Shown here: one piece after another, positions 45,460 to 54,065 of the stretch | How positions within the stretch are numbered: position 1 is the first letter of the stretch | How the letters are laid out: each line of letters starts with the position of its first letter | Origin: Wenzhouxiangella sediminis | Lineage (GTDB): Bacteria; Pseudomonadota; Gammaproteobacteria; Xanthomonadales; Wenzhouxiangellaceae | Direction: 5' to 3' | Assembly: GCF_003410055.1 (NCBI RefSeq) | Contig: NZ_QUZK01000041.1 | Span: forward strand, 151,506 to 215,505 | DNA length: 64,000 nt | Translations under genes and position numbers: made by a program | The notes under the pieces: generated by a model | Databases searched by the model: none | Told to the model about the DNA's origin: nothing | Seen by the model: the letters and a program-made list of their open reading frames with translations, nothing else

Positions 45460-46260
45460 ATGACCGACAGTAACCAGACAATTACCGACGAAAGACTTTC
45501 GGCCTATCTCGACGGCATGATCGACGAGGCCGAGGCCCGGGCGCTCGAGGCCGAGCTCGAGAACGACCCTGCGGCCGGTCGGCGCGTGGCGGAGATGGCC
45601 CGCAACGACCGGGCGCTTCGCCATCACTTCCAGGCGGCGGCGCGGCGGCCCGTGCCCGGTGCCATCAGCGACATGCTCGAACCTGCGCACCGGCCCGAGA
45701 AGGGGTCGTGGTTTTCCGGGCTGGCCGAGCGTCTGACGTCCTGGGGCACCGTGCCGCCCCCCCTCCAGGCTGTGGGCGCCGTGGCCGTGCTCGCCGTGGT
45801 GGGTATCGGCGTTCTGGCCATGCTCGGTCCGGGCACGGTGTTCAACGGTTCGGTCGGGGAGACCTCCCTGGTTCGCGCGCTGCCTTCGACCAATCCCGGC
45901 GTCTCGCGTTTTCTCGACGCCCAGCCGTCCGGAGAAGTCCTTTCGCTCGACGATTCCGCGCGTGCTGTCGTGGACATGAGCTTCGAACACGCCGACGGAC
46001 GCTACTGCCGCCAGTATCGCGTGGCGCTCTCTGACGCGCCGTCGGCGATCGCCGCCATCGCGTGCCGTTCGGGCAGTGACTGGCAGGAAGTGCTGATGCA
46101 GCGTATCGACGGCGCGGTCGGGGAATCGGGCATGTTCCATGCGGCCAGCGGCCAGGCATCGTCCTTGCTCGACGGCTACATCGTCGACAACGCCGACGGC
46201 GACATCATCGTCGGCGAGTCGGAAGCGGAGCTGATCAAGAGAAATTGGTCGAGGCCCTGA
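45460..46260 (+). CDS. Membrane anti-sigma factor, 266 aa
   Basis: The N-terminal cytosolic domain (DERLSAYLDGMIDEAEARALEAELENDPAAGRRVAEM) is the anti-sigma helix bundle without the zinc-binding HxxxC pattern. One membrane helix (AVGAVAVLAVVGIGVLAML) leads to a periplasmic domain of about 130 residues with two Cys (GRYCRQY and IACRSG). It sits directly behind the ECF sigma gene. The periplasmic part likely senses the signal that frees the sigma factor. Confidence 0.85.
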   Translation: MTDSNQTITDERLSAYLDGMIDEAEARALEAELENDPAAGRRVAEMARNDRALRHHFQAAARRPVPGAISDMLEPAHRPEKGSWFSGLAERLTSWGTVPPPLQAVGAVAVLAVVGIGVLAMLGPGTVFNGSVGETSLVRALPSTNPGVSRFLDAQPSGEVLSLDDSARAVVDMSFEHADGRYCRQYRVALSDAPSAIAAIACRSGSDWQEVLMQRIDGAVGESGMFHAASGQASSLLDGYIVDNADGDIIVGESEAELIKRNWSRP

Positions 46261-46298
46261 TCGGGCATCGACCCCAATTCAACAGGGAGGAATAGATG

Positions 46299-47336
46299 AT
46301 GGACGGATCACTGCAGCCGGGGCGCTGCCCGAGTGCTGGTGCCGGCCGGGCCGGGCGGTTGTCCCGGATTCTGCGGCGGGCGGTTCTGCTCGGGATGATC
46401 GCGGCCGTTTCGACTGTCGCGGCCCAGGAGGAAGACGCCGACGACGGACGGACTGCCGAGCAGGACGAGTCGCGCCGGGAAAGCGCCGAATCGGTATCCT
46501 GGCCGTTCGACGTCACGCTGGCCGCGGGCCTTCAGTACGATGACCTGGTGACGGTCGACGAGCTCGACCAGAGCCTGGACGAGGGCGACACGGCGGCGGT
46601 CATCGACCTGGACGTGGAATACGAGAAGCGCTTCAGCCAGGGGACGGACCTGGATGTCGGCTACAGCCTGTCGCAGAAATCGTACTTCGACCTGTCGGAG
46701 TTCGACCTGCAGATCCACAACGTCAGCCTGGGCGTGAAGCAGAACTTCGAGGACTTCGATATCGGGGTGCGCAGCTACGCCGTGCACGCCCGGCTCGACA
46801 ACGAGGGCTTGCTGAACTTCCAGCACGTCTCGCCCTACTTCACGACCTTCCTGAGCGAGCGTACCTACCTGCGCGCCGGCTACTACTATCGGAACAAGGA
46901 TTTCCCCGACAATCCCGACCGTGACGGCACGGTGCACGCCGGCGACGCCGACTTCTACTTCTTTCTCGACGGCACGACCAACTATTTTGTCGTGGGCTAT
47001 GCCTTCGAGCGCGAAGACACCGAAGCCGACGAGTTCGATTTCGACGGCCAGCGAGTGGACGTGCGGTGGTCGCGGCGCTTCGATCTCTACGGCGACCGGC
47101 CGGTTCGCGTGCGCCTGGACTGGCGTCTCGAACAGCGCGACTACGATTCGGTGACCCCTTCGATCGGCGTTCGCCGCGACGACGACCGCCAGCGCTGGCG
47201 CGCCCGGTTCGATTTCCCGATCACGCAATCGCTGACCGGGCTGCTGACCTACCAGCACCGCTCTCACGATTCCAACCTGCCCTCAGCCGACTACGACGAC
47301 AACCGGATCGAAGCCCAGCTCGAAATGATCTTCTGA
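46299..47336 (+). CDS. Outer-membrane beta-barrel protein, 345 aa
   Basis: GGGAGG precedes paired ATGs (46296 and 46299). A signal peptide (RAVLLGMIAAVSTVAA) is followed by an acidic linker and then about twelve amphipathic strands (for example VTLAAGLQYDDLVTV, GTDLDVGYSLSQKSYFDL and RTYLRAGYYYRNKDF). It ends in Phe, as barrel proteins do for BAM recognition. It is the last gene of the sigma operon and is likely the envelope product or target that the anti-sigma factor guards. It is convergent with the acidic-repeat subtilase. Confidence 0.82.
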   Translation: MDGSLQPGRCPSAGAGRAGRLSRILRRAVLLGMIAAVSTVAAQEEDADDGRTAEQDESRRESAESVSWPFDVTLAAGLQYDDLVTVDELDQSLDEGDTAAVIDLDVEYEKRFSQGTDLDVGYSLSQKSYFDLSEFDLQIHNVSLGVKQNFEDFDIGVRSYAVHARLDNEGLLNFQHVSPYFTTFLSERTYLRAGYYYRNKDFPDNPDRDGTVHAGDADFYFFLDGTTNYFVVGYAFEREDTEADEFDFDGQRVDVRWSRRFDLYGDRPVRVRLDWRLEQRDYDSVTPSIGVRRDDDRQRWRARFDFPITQSLTGLLTYQHRSHDSNLPSADYDDNRIEAQLEMIF

Positions 47337-47363
47337 GGGCGCGGGGCCCGTTGGCGCATCGCG

Positions 47364-49439
47364 CTAGCGGGCAGCTTCGTCGGATGTCTCCTGGAGCAGG
47401 CTGGCGCCGATGAGCCCGCGACCGAACACGGGGTCAGGGCCCGGCTCGCCGAGATCGACCACGTCGCCGTCCAGCAGCGATTGAATGTCGTTTTCATCCG
47501 ACTGTGCCAGGTGGTGCAGGATCAGGCCCGTGACGAAAGGAGTGGCGTAGGACGTGCCGGTAGCGCGTCGATAGCCTTGGGCGGACGCGCCGTCGGCGAC
47601 CAGCAGGTCCACGCCGGGTGCGGCGTAGTCGAGGTGATCGCCGCGACCGGCTCGCAGGTAGGGACGATTGCGCGAATCGACCGCCGTGGCCGCGAAGACG
47701 GACTCGTAGGCCGCCGGATAGCGTGGGGGCGAGGCCGGGCCGTCGTTGCCGGCGGCAGCCACGATGTAGACGCCCTTGCCGCGCGCCAGTTGCAGTGATC
47801 GCTGCAGGACGCGGTTGTCGGGCCCTGCCAGGGAGAGGTTGACGACCCGCACGCCGTTTTCCATCAGCCAGCCCAGCGCCTGCACCAGGCTGTGGCCGGT
47901 GGCGATCAGGCCGTAATCGGCGTCGCGGAAGAAGACTTCGGCGGCATAAAGTCGGGCCGAGGGAACGATGCCCAGTAGCTCCGGCGAGTGCCCCACCAGT
48001 AGCGATGCAACGGCCGTCCCGTGGCTTGCATCGGCTCGCCGGTTGCTCGCCAGGAAGCTGCGAGTGCTGATTCGGGACCGCTGCAGGGCGGGGTGATCAA
48101 CGGCGACGCCGCTGTCGATCATGCCCACGGCGTAGCGGTCTGTATCGCCGACGGCAGCGGGCCGGTAGCGCTGGGCCGCCAGGGCGACCGGCGCCGGGCG
48201 CGGAGGTGCTGCGTCCGTCCGACTGACTTCGTAGCTGTGGTTGTAGTCCACGGCCGCATCGGGCAAGACTTCACGCAGCGTCGCGAGCGCCTGGTCCAGG
48301 CGCACCGAATCGGGCACCAGCAGGCGTATGAGGTGGCTTTCCAGTTCCGGCAACCGCTCGTTGCTCAGCTGCCGGTAGCGCGAGAGGCGCTCGAGTTGAT
48401 CGAGCTGGTCTTCGGGCGCCAGGACGATCAGTTCGTTCCTGCTGACGAGCTGTCCCGCCTCGTTGAAGGTGATGTCGATGATGTCGTCTACGACCGCGTC
48501 GACGATCGCGTCGCTCACATCATCGTCGGCATCGCGCGATTCGAATTCCGGCTCGTCATCGAAATCATCGTCGTCGTAGTCATCCTCCGAATCATCTTCC
48601 GCATCGTCCTCTGAATCGTCCTCGGCGTCGTCCTCTGAATCGTCTTCTGCATCGTCCTCGGCGTCGTCCTCGGCATCGTCCTCAGCGTCGTCCTCAGCGT
48701 CGTCCTCGGCGTCGTCCTCGGCGTCGTCTTCGGCATCCTCCTCAGCGTCGTCCTCGGCATCGTCCTCAGCGTCATCCTCGGCATCGTCTTCCGCGTCGTC
48801 CTCGGCATCGTCTTCGGCGTCGTCCTCGGCGTCGTCCTCGGCGTCGTCCTCGGCGTCGTCCTCGGCGTCGTCCTCGGCATCGTCTTCCGCGTCGTCTTCC
48901 GCGTCGTCTTCGGCGTCGTCCTCGGCGTCGTCTTCGGCGTCGTCCTCGGCATCGTCCTCGGCATCGTCCTCGGCATCGTCTTCCGCGTCATCCTCGGCGT
49001 CGTCTTCGGCGTCGTCTTCTGCGTCGTCTTCTGCGTCGTCTTCTGCGTCGTCCTCAGCGTCGTCCTCAGCGTCGTCTTCTGCGTCGTCCTCGGCGTCGTC
49101 CTCGGCGTCGTCTTCGGCATCGTCCTCAGCGTCGTCCTCGGCATCGTCCTCGGCATCGTCCTCGGCATCGTCCTCAGCGTCGTCCTCAGCGTCGTCCTCA
49201 GCGTCGTCCTCAGCATCGTCCTCAGCATCGTCCTCGGCATCGTCCTCGGCATCGTCCTCGGCATCGTCCTCGGCATCGTCCTCGATGTGACCGCCGGCAC
49301 CTGCGATCAGCATGGACATGGTCACCGCGGCCGGCAGCGGTGGCCGGGCCATCAGGTTGGTCGGCTGGCCGGCCGCCAGCGAGAGGCCGGAGAGGAGGGT
49401 CAGCAGCAGGGCAGGGACAGTGGAGCGGAGGGCTTGCAT
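47364..49439 (-). CDS. Secreted subtilase (S8) with a 58-unit acidic tetrapeptide array, 691 aa
   Basis: Signal peptide (LRSTVPALLLTLLSGLSLAAG), a short linker, then residues 54-285: 58 uninterrupted units of DDAE with a few DDSE, all four-residue and in frame. A linker rich in Asp and a small prodomain-like region (PDSVRLDQALATLREVLPDAAVDYN) precede the peptidase domain. The triad is complete: Asp442 (GMIDSGVAVDHP), His473 (ASHGTAVASLL) and Ser630 (GTSYATPFVTG). The array would carry about 170 negative charges and could bind calcium or keep the protease extended. The start is uncertain, with no clear ribosome site. It follows the acidic-tail gene on the same strand, but a strong terminator separates them. 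Confidence 0.9.
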   Translation of the reverse strand: MQALRSTVPALLLTLLSGLSLAAGQPTNLMARPPLPAAVTMSMLIAGAGGHIEDDAEDDAEDDAEDDAEDDAEDDAEDDAEDDAEDDAEDDAEDDAEDDAEDDAEDDAEDDAEDDAEDDAEDDAEDDAEDDAEDDAEDDAEDDAEDDAEDDAEDDAEDDAEDDAEDDAEDDAEDDAEDDAEDDAEDDAEDDAEDDAEDDAEDDAEDDAEDDAEDDAEDDAEDDAEDDAEDDAEEDAEDDAEDDAEDDAEDDAEDDAEDDAEDDAEDDSEDDAEDDSEDDAEDDSEDDYDDDDFDDEPEFESRDADDDVSDAIVDAVVDDIIDITFNEAGQLVSRNELIVLAPEDQLDQLERLSRYRQLSNERLPELESHLIRLLVPDSVRLDQALATLREVLPDAAVDYNHSYEVSRTDAAPPRPAPVALAAQRYRPAAVGDTDRYAVGMIDSGVAVDHPALQRSRISTRSFLASNRRADASHGTAVASLLVGHSPELLGIVPSARLYAAEVFFRDADYGLIATGHSLVQALGWLMENGVRVVNLSLAGPDNRVLQRSLQLARGKGVYIVAAAGNDGPASPPRYPAAYESVFAATAVDSRNRPYLRAGRGDHLDYAAPGVDLLVADGASAQGYRRATGTSYATPFVTGLILHHLAQSDENDIQSLLDGDVVDLGEPGPDPVFGRGLIGASLLQETSDEAAR
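48585..49280 (-). repeat. Tandem array of 58 12-bp units encoding (DD[A/S]E)58
   Basis: The block is exactly 696 bp, 58 x 12, and lies wholly inside the subtilase gene. The units are degenerate at third positions (GAC/GAT, GCC/GCG/GCT, GAG/GAA), so the array is old enough to have drifted or is held at the protein level. A change in copy number would keep the frame. Confidence 0.95.
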
Positions 49440-49483
49440 AAGCAAATTCGAATAGATCGTTGGCCCGATTCTAGCAGGACGGC

Positions 49484-49519
49484 GAAACAAAAGAACCCGC
49501 CCGGATGACCGGGCGGGTT
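49484..49519 (-). terminator. Strong rho-independent terminator of the acidic-tail gene
   Basis: An 11-bp perfect stem (AACCCGCCCGG and its complement) with a 4-base loop is followed on the minus strand by CTTTTGTTT. It sits between the two acidic-repeat genes and separates their transcripts. Confidence 0.85.
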
Positions 49520-49617
49520 GTGGGTTGGCCGCCAATTCGATGGCTCACTTCAATGGGGACCATGGCGGCCGTCCCGAGGGAGCGCTTTACGCTCTGCGAA
49601 GATGGGCCTGGAGGAGA

Positions 49618-51003
49618 TCAGTCGTCGTCCTCTTCGTCTTCCTCGTCATCATCATCATCGTCGTCGTCATCGTCCTCATCTTCGTCGTCTTCCTCGTCAT
49701 CGTCTTCCTCGTCATCGTCATCGTCGTCATCGTTTCCGGCATCGTCGTCATCGTCGCTTCCGCCGTCATCGTTTCCGTCGTCATCATCATCATCGTCGCC
49801 GGTTCCCAGTTCAGTCGGGAACTGCGCTTCGAGGAAGACGTTGCCGCCCTGTTCGATGGAGATCCACTGGCCGATGGGATCGAAGTCCAGCAGTTCCTTG
49901 CCGGCCTCGACCGGGTTGCGGAACTCGATTTCGCCTTCGGTGCCGTCGTCGCTGGGAACCACCTGGATCTCGCCGCGCAGTTCGCCGCCGACCCACAGTT
50001 CATAGGTGCCGGTGTCGAGGTCTTCGATTTCCACGTCGAATTCGACGCGATTTGAGCGCTGTTCCAGCTCGGCGTCGCCGCTGGCATCCGGATCGAGACC
50101 GGTGTTGATGAGGTCGACTTCGGTTTCCGAGCTTCCGAACGGCGGAGCGTCGCTGCTGTCGTCGTCGCCGCCGTCGTCGCCGGGGCCGGTTCCGTTGGGT
50201 TCGAGCACGGCGCTGAAGAGCACGATGTCGCCTTCGGTCACTTCGATGAGCGCGCCGAGGGGATCGAAGTCCAGCAGGCGGTCGTCGCCATCCTGCGGGC
50301 TCGAATACTCCACTTCGCCTTCGGTGCCGTCATCCGTGGCAACCACCGTGATCGAACCGCGGTCGATGCCGTCGACCAGCAGGGTGTAGTCGCCGGCGGG
50401 GACGTCTTCGATTTCGACGTCGAAATCAATGTTGCCCGGACGTGACTCGTAGTCGGCATGGCCCGAGCCAAGGGGGTAGACGCCTTCGTTGAGAAGGGAA
50501 ATGCGGAAGTCCTGGACCGGCGTCGCACCGCTATTGTTGTCGGCGGCGGAGCCGGTGCAATTGACGCCGGCGGAGCTGCTCAGGCGCTGCAGTGGCATCT
50601 GGCCCGAGCCGAAGTCGGGGTTGCTGCTCTGCCACGTGGCGGTGCCGCTGTTGCAGTCATCGAAGGTCAGGCTGACGGTGCCAAAGGGAATCAGCTCCAC
50701 GTCGTCGGAGTTGTAGCCGTCGCCGAAGCTGGCGCCGACGGGCTGCGACATCTGCAGGTTCAGCGTGTTGCCGTCGATGTAGTCCTCGCCGACCAGCCAG
50801 ACCTGGTTGCCGTTGGCGTCGTAGGTGAACCAGAACGCGACGGCGCGTCCGTCGGGCATGACCTGGAGCTGGAAGCCCTGACCGCTGGCTTCGGGATTGA
50901 ACCAGTTGCCGGTGAAACCACCGGAGATCATGATGGCGTGGCTGCTGCCAATCAGCAGGAACGACGCCAGGAATGCGGCTAGCAATTTCTTGGTCGATAT
51001 CAT
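49618..51003 (-). CDS. Secreted protein with duplicated domain and Asp/Glu tail, 461 aa
   Basis: GAGGA precedes ATG 51003 and a signal peptide (KKLLAAFLASFLLIGSSHA) opens the chain. The first domain (GFTGNWFNPEASGQGFQLQV and VAFWFTYDANGNQVWLVGE) is a beta-sandwich-like module often seen in secreted xanthomonad proteins. Two similar segments follow: FDVEIEDVPAGDYTLLVDG to LLDFDPLGALIEV, and FDVEIEDLDTGTYELWVGG to LLDFDPIGQWISI. The last roughly 60 residues are almost only Asp, Glu, Gly and Asn. I know no family for the whole protein. It may bind calcium or a cationic surface. Confidence 0.82.
   Translation of the reverse strand: MISTKKLLAAFLASFLLIGSSHAIMISGGFTGNWFNPEASGQGFQLQVMPDGRAVAFWFTYDANGNQVWLVGEDYIDGNTLNLQMSQPVGASFGDGYNSDDVELIPFGTVSLTFDDCNSGTATWQSSNPDFGSGQMPLQRLSSSAGVNCTGSAADNNSGATPVQDFRISLLNEGVYPLGSGHADYESRPGNIDFDVEIEDVPAGDYTLLVDGIDRGSITVVATDDGTEGEVEYSSPQDGDDRLLDFDPLGALIEVTEGDIVLFSAVLEPNGTGPGDDGGDDDSSDAPPFGSSETEVDLINTGLDPDASGDAELEQRSNRVEFDVEIEDLDTGTYELWVGGELRGEIQVVPSDDGTEGEIEFRNPVEAGKELLDFDPIGQWISIEQGGNVFLEAQFPTELGTGDDDDDDDGNDDGGSDDDDDAGNDDDDDDDEEDDDEEDDEDEDDDDDDDDDDEEDEEDDD
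49621..49800 (-). repeat. Low-complexity GAT/GAC/GAA tract coding the acidic tail
   Basis: About 60 codons are almost wholly Asp and Glu, with runs of ATC and GTC triplets on the plus strand. Unlike the 12-bp array next door it has no fixed period. Confidence 0.9.
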
Positions 51004-51269
51004 TGCAGATTCCTCAGTCTTGGGTTGAATCGTCTTCTCGGACGACTAAAACGCCCGTTTCGGCGCATTTCATGGGGAATGACGAACGTCGGCGGCAGAT
51101 TATTCCCGCCGATCGAAAAAAATCGGGACGCTACCTACAGTAGGTCTGTTCCCCGAGCTCCTGGCGCGCCTCATGTGATCGATGTCAACGCCCTTTGCGC
51201 CCGGCGGGAGCATAATCGTCGAACGGTCGGCATCGGGTCGGCCGACCCTGCTGATGACGGGAGGTCACC

Positions 51270-51602
51270 ATGGCGGGAAAATTCGAGATCTACAAGGACA
51301 AGAAAGGCGAATTCCGTTTCCGGCTGAAAGCCAGCAACGGCCAGAATATCCTGGCCAGCGAGGGCTATGCCAAGAAACCCAGCTGCACAAACGGCATCGA
51401 GTCGGTGCGCAAGAACTCGCAGGTCGAAGAGCGATTCGAGACCAAGCAGTCGAGCTCGGGCAAGTGGTCGTTCGTGCTCAAGGCCTCCAACGGCCAGGTC
51501 ATCGGCACCAGCCAGACCTACGACTCCGATTCGGGTTGCCGCAACGGCATCAAGAGCGTGGCGAAGAATGCGCCCGACGCGACGGTCGATGACCAGACCT
51601 GA
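51270..51602 (+). CDS. YegP-like protein with two DUF1508 repeats, 110 aa
   Basis: Two tandem DUF1508 units of about 50 residues are visible: GKFEIYKDKKGEFRFRLKASNGQNILASEGYAKKPSCTNGI, and FETKQSSSGKWSFVLKASNGQVIGTSQTYDSDSGCRNGIKSV. The pairs F-R-F-x-LKASNGQ and C-x-NGI mark each unit. Function unknown; E. coli YegP is a cytosolic stress-induced protein of the same shape. GGAGG precedes the ATG. It is convergent with mgtE. Confidence 0.92.
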   Translation: MAGKFEIYKDKKGEFRFRLKASNGQNILASEGYAKKPSCTNGIESVRKNSQVEERFETKQSSSGKWSFVLKASNGQVIGTSQTYDSDSGCRNGIKSVAKNAPDATVDDQT

Positions 51603-51650
51603 TCGTCGCTACGCCTCGATCAGGATGAGGAACCTTTGACAACGTAGCGA

Positions 51651-51682
51651 GCGGGCGCCCGACGGCGCCCGCGCATTCGTTT
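51651..51682. terminator. Bidirectional hairpin between yegP-like gene and mgtE
   Basis: GCGGGCGCC and GGCGCCCGC form a 9-bp stem with a 4-base loop, with TTTT a short way on. It is placed between convergent stop codons. Confidence 0.5.
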
Positions 51683-51692
51683 TCCGACCTTT

Positions 51693-53102
51693 TCAGAGCA
51701 GGATCAGCGACGCCAGCCCCAGGAAGGCGAAGAAGCCGACCACGTCGGTCACCGTGGTGACGAACGGACCGGATGCCAGGGCGGGATCGATATTGAATCG
51801 CTCGAGCGCGATCGGGATGACGATGCCGCCCAGCGCGGCGGCGACCAGGGTCAGCGCCATCGCCAGCGCGATGACCGCCCCGAGCATCGGCACGCCAAAC
51901 CATAAAGCGGCCACCAGGGCCATCACCACACCGAAGCCCAGGCCGTTGATCGCGCCCACGGTGATCTCGCGCCAGCTCACGCGGATGGCGTTGCGGCGCG
52001 TGAGCTCGCGCGTGGCGATGGCCCGCACGGCCACCGTCATGGTCTGCGTGCCGGCGTTGCCGCCCATCGAGGCGACGATGGGCATCAGCACGGCCAGGGC
52101 CACCATCTGGTCGATGGTTTCGGCGTAGAGGTTGATGACCATCGAGGCGAAGATCGCCGTGACCAGGTTGACCATCAGCCACACGGCACGGCCGCGCGTG
52201 GTCTGCCACACCGTATCGGCCAGGCTGGAGTCCTCGTCCACACCGGCCAGTCGCAGGATGTCCTCCTCGTGTTCCTCGTCGAGCACCGTCATGGCGTCGT
52301 CGATGGTGATCATGCCCGCCAGGCGGCCGTTCTCGTCGACCACCGGCGCGGAGATCAGGTGGTAGTGGTTGAACAGGTAGGCGACGTTGGATGATTCCTC
52401 GGTCACGTCGACCGTCCGGAAGCTGGGCTCGGTGATTTCGGTCAGCGGTACCTGGCGACGCGAGGAAAGCAGCCGGCCGAGGGTGACGTAGCCGACCGGC
52501 TTCATCGCCGGCGAAACCAGGATCACGTGATAGAACTGATCGGGCAGGTCGTCTTCGTCTTCGCCGCGAATGAAGTCGATGGCCTGGCCCACGCTCCAGT
52601 CCTCGGGCACGGCGACGAGCTCGCGCTGCATCAGGCGGCCGGCCGAGTACTCCGGGTAGGACAGCGCGCCTTCGACGCCGATGCGGTCCTTGATCTCGAG
52701 CGCCTCGAGCAGGCGCGACTGCTGCTCTTCCTCCAGGTCCTCGACCAGTTCGACGACGTCGTCGGAGTCGAGGTCGCGGATGGCCTCGGCCACGACTTCC
52801 GGCGGCAGGACCTCCAGCAGGGGCTCGCGCACCGATTCGTTGAGTTCGGAGAGGACCTCGCCGCCGATGCCTTCGCCCCAGAGCTCGACCAGCGCCACGC
52901 GCTCGGGCTGGCTGATCTGCTCGATCAGGTCGGCGACGTCGGCGGCGTGCAGCGGTTCGAGCAGCTCGTTGAGCTGGTCGGCGTCCTGGGCCTCCACGGC
53001 CTCGATCACCGACTGGATGTGCCCCTGCTCCAGGCCGTCCCCGATCTCTTCCTTGTCCGGCGGTGTCTCTTGCTGCACGGGCTTGCTCCTCAGTTGGATC
53101 AC
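51693..53102 (-). CDS. mgtE: Magnesium transporter MgtE, 469 aa
   Basis: Mg2+-gated channel of the inner membrane. An N-terminal helical domain (LNELLEPLHAADVADLIEQISQPERVALVELWG), a CBS pair (including FNHYHLISAPVVDENGRLAGMITIDDAMTVLDEE), a plug helix and five membrane helices are present in that order. The selectivity segment PIVASMGGNAGTQTMTV and the DPALASGPFVTTVTDVVGFFAFL ending are diagnostic. It starts at a GTG and has full family length. Magnesium bound in the cytosolic domains should shut the pore. Confidence 0.95.
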   Translation of the reverse strand: MIQLRSKPVQQETPPDKEEIGDGLEQGHIQSVIEAVEAQDADQLNELLEPLHAADVADLIEQISQPERVALVELWGEGIGGEVLSELNESVREPLLEVLPPEVVAEAIRDLDSDDVVELVEDLEEEQQSRLLEALEIKDRIGVEGALSYPEYSAGRLMQRELVAVPEDWSVGQAIDFIRGEDEDDLPDQFYHVILVSPAMKPVGYVTLGRLLSSRRQVPLTEITEPSFRTVDVTEESSNVAYLFNHYHLISAPVVDENGRLAGMITIDDAMTVLDEEHEEDILRLAGVDEDSSLADTVWQTTRGRAVWLMVNLVTAIFASMVINLYAETIDQMVALAVLMPIVASMGGNAGTQTMTVAVRAIATRELTRRNAIRVSWREITVGAINGLGFGVVMALVAALWFGVPMLGAVIALAMALTLVAAALGGIVIPIALERFNIDPALASGPFVTTVTDVVGFFAFLGLASLILL

Positions 53103-53240
53103 GTGGCCTTGGATCGTGTGGCGGCCGGAGGCGGACTCCGGTCGACGCTGTTGGGTTACTGCCCCGAATTATTGCAGGTCTGCGTTGCATGCACGACGAT
53201 GAAAGCCGCCGAAAGGCGTTGTCGACGGTAGACTGTGCCG

Positions 53241-53993
53241 ATGGCCGACACCCGCTTCGTCGTCGATTACCCGCCCCTGAAACGCCACCGCGAGGAACTC
53301 CGCGAGCAGCGCAGGCTTCGCGGCCGGCGCCTGATGGTGGCCGTTCCCGCCGCCGTCTTGTCGGTGGCAGCGGCCGCCGCCTGGAGTGCGCCGCTGGCGG
53401 TGATGCTGGCCGGCGTGGCCGCCATCGTCGTGTTCTTCCTGGCCCTGCCGGGCTCGAGTTCCGTCGACCCCGGCCATCTTGCCGGCGTCGAAGGCGAGGC
53501 CGCCGTGCTCGAGCGCCTGAAGAGCCTGCCCGACGACTACCTCATCCTCAATCGCGTGCGCCTGCCCGACGAGACCCTCACCAACGGCCAGCGCGAGCTG
53601 GACTTCATCGTCGCGGGCCCCACGGGGCTGTGGGTCGTGGAGGTCAAGAACACGCCCGGTCACCTGCAGGTCATGCCCGGGCGCAAGCACTGGCCGCTGG
53701 CGCGTCGCGCCGGCTGCGGCAGCCGGCCCAACTGGAACGCGATGGCCAATCCCGTGCCCCAGGCCCGTGCCCAGGTCGAGGCGCTGGAGCGCTGGCTGCT
53801 TATCAACGGCATCGAGGCCCGGGCGCGCGGGGTGATCGTGATGGCCCACCCGGAAATCGCCATCACCGACGCCCGCGCCGCCGAGATGCCCGTGCTGGTC
53901 CGCGACCAGCTGGCCGAACATCTCCAGGCCGAACCCCCGCGCACCCTGGCGCCCGCCGCCCTGCAGCGTCTGGGCGAGCTGCGGCCCGCCTGA
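53241..53993 (+). CDS. NERD-domain protein (nuclease-related), 250 aa
   Basis: Two short membrane helices at residues 30-75 (LMVAVPAAVLSVAAAAAW and LAVMLAGVAAIVVFFLAL) are followed by a NERD domain of the restriction-endonuclease-like fold. Key residues: E in GVEGEAAVLERL, then RELDFIVAGPTGLWVVEVKNTPGH with the E-x-K motif. A conserved ending PVLVRDQLAEHL is present. The family is named after nucleases but its activity is rarely proven; it often sits near DNA-processing genes. Here the neighbours (mgtE divergent, a DJ-1-like gene next) give no such link. It starts at ATG 53241, inside a GTG-CCG-ATG. Confidence 0.85.
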   Translation: MADTRFVVDYPPLKRHREELREQRRLRGRRLMVAVPAAVLSVAAAAAWSAPLAVMLAGVAAIVVFFLALPGSSSVDPGHLAGVEGEAAVLERLKSLPDDYLILNRVRLPDETLTNGQRELDFIVAGPTGLWVVEVKNTPGHLQVMPGRKHWPLARRAGCGSRPNWNAMANPVPQARAQVEALERWLLINGIEARARGVIVMAHPEIAITDARAAEMPVLVRDQLAEHLQAEPPRTLAPAALQRLGELRPA

Positions 53994-54026
53994 TTGCCGG
54001 CCTTGACTCTCCCTTTCCGGGCCGCC

Positions 54027-54043
54027 ATGCACACTGTGTGCAT
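54027..54043. promoter_or_regulatory. Perfect 17-bp palindrome upstream of the DJ-1/PfpI gene
   Basis: ATGCACAC-T-GTGTGCAT has two perfect 8-base arms round one base and ends 22 bases before the start codon. A dimeric repressor operator is the likeliest reading; the binder is unknown. Confidence 0.55.
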
Positions 54044-54065
54044 TCACTCAAACGGAGCCTGATTC

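Noticed and set aside
48585..49280. Possible CRISPR array
   Set aside because: Units are 12 bp, contiguous and without spacers, and they code in frame.
48515..49300. Minus-strand frame rich in Met, Arg and Thr repeats
   Set aside because: It is the shifted frame of the DDAE array; the in-frame reading joins a signal peptide to an intact protease.
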